Positions 18,015-26,086 of a DNA stretch of 64,000 nt are shown here, one piece after another; the first letter of the stretch is position 1; each line of letters opens with the position of its first letter. The notes under the pieces were generated by a model that did no database searches, was not told the DNA's origin, and saw nothing but the letters and a program-made list of their open reading frames with translations. Source of the DNA: Flavobacteriales bacterium (GTDB taxonomy: Bacteria > Bacteroidota > Bacteroidia > UBA10329); contig WGMW01000009.1 in NCBI GenBank assembly GCA_016124845.1, positions 62,001 through 126,000 on the forward strand, written 5' to 3'. The position numbers were made by a program, and so were the translations under genes.

Positions 18015-18024
18015 GATTCTTAAT
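17991..18024 (-). repeat. 12-bp direct repeat at the methyltransferase alpha/beta junction
   Basis: ATGATTCTTAAT (plus strand) occurs at 17991-18002 and 18013-18024, 22 bases apart. Both copies code RIKNH or KIKNH. Removing one 22-base period would fuse the two subunits in frame (ERIKNHQKTAHS), so the repeat marks how the single gene became two. Confidence 0.85.
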
Positions 18025-18762
18025 TCTTTCCTTGATGGTTTCAGATACTCTTAATGCAGTTTCAGAAGGCTCATCTGCGACAGGTAAATCGCCAATGGCA
18101 TCCCATACCGAACGGTGCTTTTCCAATTTTTGTCCGAACAGGTCAAGGGCTACATTCTCTCCATCCGTGTGTGTTGGTAATGGAAATTCAAACTTTCTAT
18201 TTATCCGATTGCCAACTATAAAAACTCTCTCCCGAAATTGTGAAACTCCATAATCCGCAGCATTGAGAACGGATTTGGTCACTTTGTACTCGTACTTTTT
18301 ACCTTCAAATATGATTGGCTCAGAAATTTCATTCATAATGGCCTCGATAGCTTTCCCACCTTCCCAGTTCACCATGCCTTTTACATTCTCCATAACAAAA
18401 GCTACGGGTAAACTCTCACGCACAACTCTTATGAACTGAAGTACCAACATTCCTCTTGGGTCATTCATACCCATCCGTTTTCCCGCTAAACTGAAAGATT
18501 GACATGGTGGACCGCCAATAACCAAAGCCGCTTGAGTTGGTTTCAAATTGGCCGCGTTTAGAATTTCTTCTGTCGAAATTTCCGCTAAATCTCCTTGAAT
18601 GATCGGTAAATCAGGCTTGTTGGCCTTCAGCGTTTCACAACAGGATTTGTCATATTCAACAGCAACTGCTGTTTTAAAACCAGCCATTTCAAATCCGATG
18701 TCCATACCACCTGCACCGCTGAATAGGCTAATAACCTGATTTTGCTTCTTGGACTTCTTCAT
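18004..18762 (-). CDS. Cytosine-5 DNA methyltransferase, alpha subunit (AquI-like)
   Basis: A 252-residue catalytic half that transfers a methyl group from SAM to cytosine C5. Motif I is ISLFSGAGGMDIGFEMAG, motif IV is GGPPCQSFSLAG with the catalytic Cys, motif VI is FVMENVKGM, and motif VIII is QFRERVFIVG. It stops (IKNHGY) where the target-recognition domain should continue into motifs IX and X, which are supplied by the overlapping beta gene. It is the first gene of the restriction-modification operon, so modification is made before restriction. No controller (C) protein or vsr gene is seen. Confidence 0.93.
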   Translation of the reverse strand: MKKSKKQNQVISLFSGAGGMDIGFEMAGFKTAVAVEYDKSCCETLKANKPDLPIIQGDLAEISTEEILNAANLKPTQAALVIGGPPCQSFSLAGKRMGMNDPRGMLVLQFIRVVRESLPVAFVMENVKGMVNWEGGKAIEAIMNEISEPIIFEGKKYEYKVTKSVLNAADYGVSQFRERVFIVGNRINRKFEFPLPTHTDGENVALDLFGQKLEKHRSVWDAIGDLPVADEPSETALRVSETIKERIKNHGY

Positions 18763-18786
18763 TTAACAAATAACCGATTTTCAGTT

Positions 18787-21700
18787 CTATCGCACCACCA
18801 ATACCTCTTTTTTAATGCGTTTGCTCGATGAGAGCATGGAGATGTACGTGCCTGCCGCCAGGTTCGAAATGGAAATGTCTGCGATCGGGTTGTGTTGCTG
18901 GTGGTAAATGCGTTTACCGTCCATCGAATACACATCTACCATGATCATTTCGTTCAGGTTCGAATACAGATGAACCGTTCCGTTTTCGGCCACAGGATTC
19001 GGGTAGAGCGAAAGGATCGTTTCTTCCTCAGGTTCTTCCACCGCCACCACATTCACCGCGTCAATATTGATGTTATCGAGATACATGTTCTGTCCCCATC
19101 CACAATGGAAACGGAAAACGATCATCACATCCTCATTTCCCATAAAACTGCTTAGGTCAATGCTATCGGTGCGCCATTCGTTGGCCGCTGGAACAAACAC
19201 ATCGCTTGAGTTGTCGGGAGCCGTGGCAATGTCGGTTCCGCCCTTGAAATAGAGACTCTGATAATTCGCTCCGCAATCGGTGGAAACAAGCACTTCCAAC
19301 GAATCGGAATAGCCGCCACCCCAGCGGGCGTAGGCCACATCAAAGGTCAGCCAGGCATCCTGCAAATAGGTCATGTCAACGCTCACCACAGCGTCATCAA
19401 TCTGTCCAGCAGCGTTGTAATCATACCCACGGATGTACATGCATTGGTCGCTCGCATCAAAGCCACCGACCGTGTCCTGCAATTCCCACGTAATGTTCTC
19501 GTCCGAGTTCTTGATCTCGAATCCGTTCGGAGGAAAAACCATCTCGAAACCTTCCTGCAGATCGCTCAGCGGCTGGTAGGCGTCAATGGTGATGTAGAGC
19601 GAATCGATGCTGAAATCGCCATCGCTTTCGGTCACTTTCAAAATCGTCAAATGCGTTCCGGGCGAATCGTAAGTCACATCCGCATTCCACGTGTTTGCCG
19701 TGGATGGCGTTCCGCCCTGAAAGGTCCATTCCCACGTGGCGTTGTCGTGATTGAGCATGGAATGGCACACGTAGTGGAACGTGTCTGCTTCGCAATGCTG
19801 TGTGGTTTGGAGTTTGTCCACCATCACTTGCGCGATCGGATTTGATTGCGCTTCGTAGAAATTGCTTTCCCAGATGCCTTTTCCGTAAGACGCAATGCGC
19901 ATTTTCCCATCGCGGTAAAACGGTCGCGCAATGCACGTGTTGGTCACAACGGGAAGTCCATCACCGAAATCCACCCAATCGTTCATGGAATTGTTGCGAT
20001 AGAAAATGGTCTTGTTGGTGGAGAGGTAGATGCCGCCATCCGTGCCACCGATCAGGTTCAACGACCGTGGAGCTTGGCCATCGAGGGTCGAAGTGGTCAG
20101 ATTCGTCCAACTGCCGCCACCGTTGACCGATCTGTAAACGCGCTGTCCGTTTCCCGTGCTGGCAAACGCGATCCAGACTTTTTCAGGATCGGTGGGGTCC
20201 ACCTGGATCAGCATTTTCCGGCTGTTGCTTACCGATGGCAGCGTGACCGTATTCCAGTTCTGGCCGCCATCGGTGGTTTTCCAAAGCGTTCCGCTTGATG
20301 ATGGATTCACGTTCTGCTGGCACACGTACATCACATTTGGGTCGGACCACGATTGCTCGATGTAAGTGACCTGATTGTCTGCATCCGAACCGAACTCCGC
20401 GAAGAGTTCAAACGTTGTGCCTTTATCGTCCGTTCGCCAAAGCTGATGGTCCTTGCCCGTGTAGGCAATGGAATAGCAGCGCGGGTCGAATTCCATTTCG
20501 GAAGATTGCACCACCGAATAACTCTCGTTCGGGTCGATGCCGAAACCGACATTCTCTACGGTTTCTCCAATGTTCTCAGGCATGATCTTTCCGTTGATGT
20601 CGGATGAATAGACTCTTCGATTTTCGCCTTGGTTCACGTAGCCGCTGGCAGGTTCGCCACCGCCAAGCTGTAGGAAATTTCCCTCGCCATAATTCTCGTA
20701 ATACGAAAGATTGCCGTTGTGATAGAGGCCACCGATCAGCACATCCTCGTTCCAGCCGCTACCGAAACCCCAATAATCTGCACTGCTGATGCCGTACATT
20801 CTTGGTTCAAAATTGGCGGAGTTGAAGAAATCGGTCGAGCGGTAGATGCCGCCATCGCAGGTGATCCACGTGGTGTTGCCAATGGCTCGGAAATCCTGCA
20901 TATCCACATGCATGTTGTACGGACCGCCCACATATCCCGCCAAGGCGTAAAACGTGGCTCCGCCATCATCCGAACCGTAGAGATTCAAACCTCCCAAACG
21001 GATCTGATCTGCATCGGTGTTCGAGGCCATCAGCGCACAATTGTAATAACCTTGATGGTATTGCCAGTTCACCGTGCCGATGGCCAAATTCATGTGATTC
21101 GCATCATACGGACCACCCGCAGGACCATTCGGCAGCGTCCATGAAGTTCCGCCATCCGTGCTTTTCCAAACCCCGATATAACCTGTGTCGCCAGCCTTGG
21201 CCTCCCCGATCAGGTAAGCGTAAACGCGGTTGGGGTTGGCATCGGTCACCGCCAAGCGGCCGCCACCATCATTCCTGTCGGGATCGGTAGAGGAGAACCA
21301 ACCGCTGGATTGCACCGCGAAATTCGCACCCGCATCGGTAGAGCGCAGGAACTGGCAAATGTTGAGCGCATCGCTGTGTTTGAGCAGATACACCATATTG
21401 TCGTTGCTGGTGTTACACTTCAGGTCAAACGCTCTTTCGGAGTACAATTGCGACCAGTTTTGTCCACCATCGGTAGTTCTGAAAACGCCTTGATCGGTGG
21501 CGGCAAGCACCACATTCGGGTTGGATGGAATGATGAGGATCTCGTTGGCGTTGAGCTGCCACGTGTAAAGCGACTGATTCCATGTGGCACCGCCATCGGT
21601 CGATTTGAAAATGTAGCTGCCTGAACCGATGTAAACTGTGTTCGGGTCGGTGGGATGAATGTCGATGGCGCGGACAGCTCCGTCCAACGGGTCATTCAAA

Positions 21701-22218
21701 CTGACGTTGAACCAGTTGTTGCCGCCATCGTTGCTGCGGTAGCATTCGCCCGTCTCCGATCCACAATACAGCACATTAGTGTTTGATGGAGCTTGGTCAA
21801 TGGAATAAATGTTCGATTGCTGCGAAACAGGATTGCCATTTGTATTGTAGGCCACCAACGGCCCCACCAGCGACCAGTTTCCTGCACGGCCGGAACCGAC
21901 ACTTGCCGCCATTTCTTGGTGTTCTCGAAGGAAATCCTGTTCGGTTGGCATGTCCACAAAGCCATGTATGTCAATGAAATCATCTACCGAGCGCCTCCAC
22001 CGTTTGTAGAACTGCGTGTGGTAGCTCTTCTCAAATTCGTGTTCGCGATAGTATTCCCGATATGCCTTATCGACCGCAAAAACATTCGGGTTTTCCGCGT
22101 ACATCATCTGCGCCCAAGCAGGTGCTTTGGAAATTTCATAGTCTGATGGACGGTACATTTTCTGCGCAAAACCGCTGAGGGCAAGCAGCAGAAAAAAGGC
22201 AGGTAAGAGTTTCTTCAT
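18787..22218 (-). CDS. T9SS-exported BNR-repeat (sortilin/Xgh74-like) protein
   Basis: A secreted protein of about 1143 residues. Signal peptide MKKLLPAFFLLLALSGFAQ from ATG 22218; the TTG two codons upstream sits inside a TAGATTTG promoter-like box, so I reject it. Asp-box (BNR) repeats of a two-propeller fold recur: YRSNDGGNNWF, FKSTDGGATWNQ, FRTTDGGQNWSQ, WKSTDGGTSWT, WKTTDGGQNWNT. A PKD-like segment (WEWTFQGGTPS) and a jelly-roll adhesion-type domain (EIKNSDENITWELQDTVGGF to MYLDNINIDAVNV) follow, then a type A T9SS sorting domain (LSLYPNPVAENG). It could be a glycan-active enzyme or adhesin; no catalytic pair is evident. Confidence 0.85.
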   Translation of the reverse strand: MKKLLPAFFLLLALSGFAQKMYRPSDYEISKAPAWAQMMYAENPNVFAVDKAYREYYREHEFEKSYHTQFYKRWRRSVDDFIDIHGFVDMPTEQDFLREHQEMAASVGSGRAGNWSLVGPLVAYNTNGNPVSQQSNIYSIDQAPSNTNVLYCGSETGECYRSNDGGNNWFNVSLNDPLDGAVRAIDIHPTDPNTVYIGSGSYIFKSTDGGATWNQSLYTWQLNANEILIIPSNPNVVLAATDQGVFRTTDGGQNWSQLYSERAFDLKCNTSNDNMVYLLKHSDALNICQFLRSTDAGANFAVQSSGWFSSTDPDRNDGGGRLAVTDANPNRVYAYLIGEAKAGDTGYIGVWKSTDGGTSWTLPNGPAGGPYDANHMNLAIGTVNWQYHQGYYNCALMASNTDADQIRLGGLNLYGSDDGGATFYALAGYVGGPYNMHVDMQDFRAIGNTTWITCDGGIYRSTDFFNSANFEPRMYGISSADYWGFGSGWNEDVLIGGLYHNGNLSYYENYGEGNFLQLGGGEPASGYVNQGENRRVYSSDINGKIMPENIGETVENVGFGIDPNESYSVVQSSEMEFDPRCYSIAYTGKDHQLWRTDDKGTTFELFAEFGSDADNQVTYIEQSWSDPNVMYVCQQNVNPSSSGTLWKTTDGGQNWNTVTLPSVSNSRKMLIQVDPTDPEKVWIAFASTGNGQRVYRSVNGGGSWTNLTTSTLDGQAPRSLNLIGGTDGGIYLSTNKTIFYRNNSMNDWVDFGDGLPVVTNTCIARPFYRDGKMRIASYGKGIWESNFYEAQSNPIAQVMVDKLQTTQHCEADTFHYVCHSMLNHDNATWEWTFQGGTPSTANTWNADVTYDSPGTHLTILKVTESDGDFSIDSLYITIDAYQPLSDLQEGFEMVFPPNGFEIKNSDENITWELQDTVGGFDASDQCMYIRGYDYNAAGQIDDAVVSVDMTYLQDAWLTFDVAYARWGGGYSDSLEVLVSTDCGANYQSLYFKGGTDIATAPDNSSDVFVPAANEWRTDSIDLSSFMGNEDVMIVFRFHCGWGQNMYLDNINIDAVNVVAVEEPEEETILSLYPNPVAENGTVHLYSNLNEMIMVDVYSMDGKRIYHQQHNPIADISISNLAAGTYISMLSSSKRIKKEVLVVR

Positions 22219-22230
22219 GCTCAAATCTAA

Positions 22231-23304
22231 TCAGGGCATCACGGCAGATGTGTCTGCGGCAGACAGTTCTGCGGAGTTGCCAGCGTTTGCCATCAGTGCA
22301 GTCATTCGCACAACCATGGTATCGGCATACATTCTTGGAAGCGTGTGGCCCATGCCGTCTATCCAAAGTGTTTCTGCATGTGGGATGAGTTTGGCTGTTT
22401 TTTCGCCATGCGCAAATGGAATGAGTGGATCGGTTTTTCCGTGGATGACCAAGGTTGGCGTTTGCAGTTGTTTCAAGGCTTCCTCTCGCGAACCCGAAAC
22501 CTCAATGGCCTTGGTCTGCTGAAGCCCCGATTGCTGATTATAACCGCTTCGTTTTTCAATATCATATCTGGTAAGCTGTGCAATTCCGTTTATGTCCAGA
22601 TCGTATTTCTCCGAACCCATCAATAGCGACCTGATGGCAATTCTCAACTTAACGGCATCCACCACATCTCCGCTCAGTCCGTACTTGATGGTGTTGATGC
22701 CGATCTGCTTGAAAACGTTGAGGTCAATGGCTGGCATTTCGGGATCATCCGCCCAAGCGGTTGACATGATTGAAGTGAGACTTTGTGCTCGCTCAGGATG
22801 CTCAGTGCAGAGCGTCTGACCGATCATCCCGCCCATGGATGCACCGACCACGTGCGCTTTCTCAATTTTGAGCGTATCCAAAACCGCAATGGCATCATTG
22901 GCCATATCGCTCAGCGTGTACGGATTTTCTGGATCGAAGGCATTCCAATCGCTGTTTCCAACGCCACGGTTGTCAAATCGGATGACCTGGTAACCGCTGT
23001 CCACAAACGGCTGATAGAAGAAATCGGGCCACACCAGTGCATCGGCCGAAAGGCCCATGATCAACAGCACACTTCCTTTTATGGTGTCCTGAGGTCGATG
23101 AACGTCATACCAGATCTTCACACCATCATTCATGGCATAACCGGCCTCACCAACCAACTCTTGAAGTGGAGCATTGACCGCGGCTTTTATTGCTGCGGTT
23201 TCCTCATCAGAGAATTCCCGTGCGCTCAGCTGGATATAGGCATAACCGAAACTCACCGCAGCAAGAACAAGGATGAGCAACCCGATAAGTATTCGTTTAA
23301 GCAT
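22231..23304 (-). CDS. Alpha/beta hydrolase with N-terminal membrane anchor
   Basis: A 357-residue hydrolase anchored by residues 4-22 (RILIGLLILVLAAVSFGYA). The fold's motifs are present: oxyanion region LLIMGLSAD, nucleophile elbow VGASMGGMIG (Ser about 155), acid in HGKTDPLIPF and histidine in DGMGHTLP. It may be an esterase or lipase; substrate unknown. A TAAATTTG box (23309-23316) ends 4 bases before the ATG. Its stop is 12 bases before the next gene's start. Confidence 0.85.
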   Translation of the reverse strand: MLKRILIGLLILVLAAVSFGYAYIQLSAREFSDEETAAIKAAVNAPLQELVGEAGYAMNDGVKIWYDVHRPQDTIKGSVLLIMGLSADALVWPDFFYQPFVDSGYQVIRFDNRGVGNSDWNAFDPENPYTLSDMANDAIAVLDTLKIEKAHVVGASMGGMIGQTLCTEHPERAQSLTSIMSTAWADDPEMPAIDLNVFKQIGINTIKYGLSGDVVDAVKLRIAIRSLLMGSEKYDLDINGIAQLTRYDIEKRSGYNQQSGLQQTKAIEVSGSREEALKQLQTPTLVIHGKTDPLIPFAHGEKTAKLIPHAETLWIDGMGHTLPRMYADTMVVRMTALMANAGNSAELSAADTSAVMP

Positions 23305-23313
23305 CTGTCAAAT

Positions 23314-23910
23314 TTAATGGAACGGCAGTTCAGGTTGCAGCAACTGAAAACTCATGCGGTGCCATTCCGTTGGGCCGTGCTGGCGAATGGCCAAACGGTG
23401 TTCCTTGGTCGGATAACCTTTGTTCCGATTCCAACCGAAATGTGAGTATTGATCGTGCAGCTTTCGCATGATCTCATCACGGTGTGTTTTGGCCAGAATA
23501 GATGCTGCCGCGATGTTCATGTACTTGCCATCGCCTTTTACAATGCACTCGTGCCGAACATCCTTGTACGGAATGAACCGGTTGCCATCCACCACAATGA
23601 ACTCAGCTTTGGTCTTGAGTTGATCCAATGCGCGATGCATCGCCACGAAACTTCCTTTCAGAATGTTTATCTGATCGATCTCTTCATTGGAAACGATTCC
23701 GACCGCCCAGGCCAAAGCTTTGGCCTCCACTTCGGGTCTGAGCAACTCTCGTTTTGCTTCGGTGATCTTCTTGCTGTCATCCAAACCTTCAATCGGGTTT
23801 TTGGGGTCGAGGATGACGGCAGCGGCAACCACAGGTCCTGCCAAACAGCCGCGGCCTGCTTCATCGCAGCCTGCTTCGAGGAGTTCGGTTTGATAGGAGT
23901 TAATTAGCAT
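23314..23910 (-). CDS. rnhB: Ribonuclease HII
   Basis: Removes ribonucleotides and RNA primers from DNA-RNA hybrids in the cytoplasm. The 198-residue length is typical. Motifs: GCDEAGRGCLAGPVVAAAVI with the catalytic D-E pair (about D16, E17), then FIVVDGN and KGDGKYMNIAAASILAKTHRD, each supplying a metal-binding Asp. The C-terminal HYNP-like region is GWNRNKGYPTKEH. It is probably co-transcribed with the hydrolase gene downstream, although that gene has its own promoter-like box. Confidence 0.97.
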   Translation of the reverse strand: MLINSYQTELLEAGCDEAGRGCLAGPVVAAAVILDPKNPIEGLDDSKKITEAKRELLRPEVEAKALAWAVGIVSNEEIDQINILKGSFVAMHRALDQLKTKAEFIVVDGNRFIPYKDVRHECIVKGDGKYMNIAAASILAKTHRDEIMRKLHDQYSHFGWNRNKGYPTKEHRLAIRQHGPTEWHRMSFQLLQPELPFH

Positions 23911-23913
23911 GAT

Positions 23914-24006
23914 TTAACCGCAAAGACGCGGAGAAGGCGCAAAGTGCGCTGAGATTAAAAATAGTTCTTTGTGTCCTTTGCGAAAACTTTGCGCCTCTGC
24001 GGTTAA
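23914..24006. repeat. 93-bp imperfect palindromic element (type A)
   Basis: The left arm begins TTAACCGCAAAGACGCGG and the right arm ends GCGCCTCTGCGGTTAA, with smaller internal complementarities (AGGCGCAAAGT with ACTTTGCGCC). It fills the space between rnhB and kynU and overlaps the kynU stop codon. It resembles the REP-like hairpins common between Bacteroidota genes and could act as a weak terminator. Confidence 0.8.
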
Positions 24007-25265
24007 CATAAGTGCCTTCTTAGAACATCCGCAAACGTCCAAACATCTTCAAACGAATTGTAGAGCGGAACGGGCGCCAAGCGGATCACATTCGGTTCGC
24101 GGTAATCGGTAATGATGCCTTCATCCAAAAGAGCTTGGTGTAATTTTTTTGCTTCGCGATCGACATAAAGTGAAAGCTGACAACCGCGCTGGTCAGGGTT
24201 TCTTGGCGTAATGATGCGAACATCTTCCGAGTTCAATTCATCTATCAGAAATTCCAGATAACCTGTGAGTTTCAAACTCTTTCCGCGCAGCTTCTCCATG
24301 CCCACTTCTGCATGAACATCAAGCGCAGCTTTGTGTACCGCCATTCCAAAAACTGGAACGTTACTCAACTGCCAACCTCTGGCCCCTTCGGCCGGAACAA
24401 AACCCGGTTCCATTCTAAAACGCGAATCAGGATCATTTCCCCACCAACCTGCAAAGCGATAAAGTTTTGGGTTGTTGCAATGCCGCTCGTGAACGAAAAC
24501 CCCAGAAACATTTCCTGGCCCAGAATTCAAGTATTTGTAACTACACCAACAGGCAAAATCCACATCCCAATCGTGCAGTTGCAATGGAATATTTCCAGCA
24601 CCGTGGGCTAAGTCGAATCCAACAACAGCACCGACCTTATGCCCTGCTTCGGTTATCGTTTTCATATCGAAAACCTGTCCCGTGTAGTAGTTCACACCAC
24701 CGAACATGACCAACGCCAACTCATCGCCCGTTTCGTCAATGGCCTTCAGAATATCTTCTTCGCGGATAAGGTCTTCACCATCGCGCGGAGCGATCTCAAT
24801 AATGGCTTCTTCAGGCTCATAACCATGGAATCTCACCTGACTTTCCAATGCGTACTGATCGCTCGGAAATGCTTTCGCTTCGCAGATGATCTTGTAGCGC
24901 TTGCCTCTCGGAACGTAAAATGAGACCATCAACAGATGAAGGTTCACCGTCAGACCGTTCATCACAGTTACTTCTTTGGGTTGCGCACCGACCAGTTTGC
25001 TCAATTGTTCTGGAAAAATATCCTGGTAACTGAACCATGGCGTTTTGGCGTGGAAGTGTCCTTCTACGGCAAACTCGGCCCAATCATCCAACTCCTGATT
25101 AACGAAATCCTTAGCGGTTTTCGGTTCCAAACCCAACGAATTGCCACAGAAATAGGTGGCCGCCTTTCCGTTCAGTTTCGGATGATGAAAACGGTTGCGG
25201 TATTCCTTCAGCGGGTCTTCCGCATCCAGCTGCTGCGCAAAGCTTTTTGAATTTTCGAACTGCAT
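24003..25265 (-). CDS. kynU: Kynureninase
   Basis: PLP enzyme that cleaves kynurenine to anthranilate and alanine (or 3-hydroxykynurenine likewise) in tryptophan breakdown or NAD synthesis. Signatures: FCGNSLGLEP, FGGVNYYTGQVFD, VGFDLAHGAGNIPL and the PLP lysine in CWCSYKYLNSGPGN (K244). WWGNDPDSRFRMEP and QRGCQLSL are also kynureninase-like. ATG 25265 gives 420 residues, the usual size; the frame is open further upstream, but that part lacks homology and holds a regulatory-looking motif. Other kynurenine-pathway genes are not in the window. Confidence 0.95.
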   Translation of the reverse strand: MQFENSKSFAQQLDAEDPLKEYRNRFHHPKLNGKAATYFCGNSLGLEPKTAKDFVNQELDDWAEFAVEGHFHAKTPWFSYQDIFPEQLSKLVGAQPKEVTVMNGLTVNLHLLMVSFYVPRGKRYKIICEAKAFPSDQYALESQVRFHGYEPEEAIIEIAPRDGEDLIREEDILKAIDETGDELALVMFGGVNYYTGQVFDMKTITEAGHKVGAVVGFDLAHGAGNIPLQLHDWDVDFACWCSYKYLNSGPGNVSGVFVHERHCNNPKLYRFAGWWGNDPDSRFRMEPGFVPAEGARGWQLSNVPVFGMAVHKAALDVHAEVGMEKLRGKSLKLTGYLEFLIDELNSEDVRIITPRNPDQRGCQLSLYVDREAKKLHQALLDEGIITDYREPNVIRLAPVPLYNSFEDVWTFADVLRRHLC

Positions 25266-25298
25266 GCGGCAAATGTCGCTATTTAGGTGAATGCCCCG

Positions 25299-25319
25299 AA
25301 TATGACCCGATAGGGCTAT
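25299..25319 (-). promoter_or_regulatory. 21-bp motif shared with the response-regulator upstream region
   Basis: Read on the minus strand, the core GCCCTATCGGGTCATATT lies 34-54 bases before the kynU start. The same 21 bases with two changes occur at 32031-32051. It may be an operator; the binding factor is unknown. Confidence 0.35.
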
Positions 25320-25353
25320 TTCCTCTCGCATTGCATGTCGGTAGTTTTGAATC

Positions 25354-26085
25354 ATGAGATCAAACCCCTTCCTTTCCGTTCTTGGAGTGGCCTTTTCGGT
25401 CGCCATTCTTTCGTCTGGTTGCCTTTTTAGCAAGAAGGATAAACCGAAGTGTGATAATACCTGTCAGTTCGCTTATGATGGCGTGTGTGATGATGGCGGG
25501 CCCAACTCCAGTTACTCAGTATGCGATTGCGGAACAGACTGCTCTGACTGCGGCAACCGAACAGAAATTGAGTGTGAAACAGGTTCAAGCTCCTCAAGCA
25601 GTAGTTCTTCAAGTTCGGGAGGAAGCTCTTCGAGCAGTTCCAGCGGTGGGTCTTCCAGCTCCAGCTCAAGCGGTTCAAGTTCGGGAGGAAGCTCATCAAG
25701 TTCAAGTTCAGGAGGTGCGTTCACAGGTGCCTACATGAACAGTGCTTCCTATTACTTTCCGAATGTCAACAACTGTGACGCTGGCGGTTCAGTCAATGGT
25801 AGTGATGCAATGATTACCGTCATGTACGATTTAGATAGCGGATCTGGTGCATTGGACCCAAGCAATATTCAAGTTCACAGCACTTTTGCATTCAGTAATG
25901 GAACCACCATCAATCAATCAAGCGGCCATGTATTTGATGTAACGTCAAGCAGCTTCGTATTACGAGATTGCCTTTTGTTTGATGATGCCAGCTATGTAAA
26001 CATCGACTTCAGACTTTGGTCGGGAAGCACCCCTGTATCAAACACCAAAAGCATTACCGTTTACAGACCTTCTGGAGGGAATTAA
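25354..26085 (+). CDS. Lipoprotein with Cys-rich motif and poly-serine linker
   Basis: A 243-residue predicted lipoprotein (lipobox ILSSGC). It starts with a Cys-rich motif (CDNTCQFAYDGVCDDGGPNS, then CDCGTDCSDCG), a calcium- or disulfide-stabilised type of module. A Ser/Gly-only linker of about 42 residues follows (about 77-120), then a small beta-sandwich-like C-terminal domain of about 120 residues with no motif that I recognise. The next gene has the same motif and linker and starts 1 base after this stop, so they are paralogues made together. A TAGTTTTG box ends 4 bases before the ATG. Confidence 0.8.
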   Translation: MRSNPFLSVLGVAFSVAILSSGCLFSKKDKPKCDNTCQFAYDGVCDDGGPNSSYSVCDCGTDCSDCGNRTEIECETGSSSSSSSSSSSGGSSSSSSSGGSSSSSSSGSSSGGSSSSSSSGGAFTGAYMNSASYYFPNVNNCDAGGSVNGSDAMITVMYDLDSGSGALDPSNIQVHSTFAFSNGTTINQSSGHVFDVTSSSFVLRDCLLFDDASYVNIDFRLWSGSTPVSNTKSITVYRPSGGN

Positions 26086-26086
26086 T

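Noticed and set aside
17604-18762. The two-part methyltransferase as a sequencing error or pseudogene
   Set aside because: Subunit sizes and the motif split match the known two-subunit M.AquI, both frames are intact, and the genes overlap as in a coupled operon.
25600-25720. Poly-serine stretch as a frameshift artefact or repeat array
   Set aside because: The frame continues into a folded-looking domain and ends next to the following gene; the codons are mixed, and a paralogue has the same linker.
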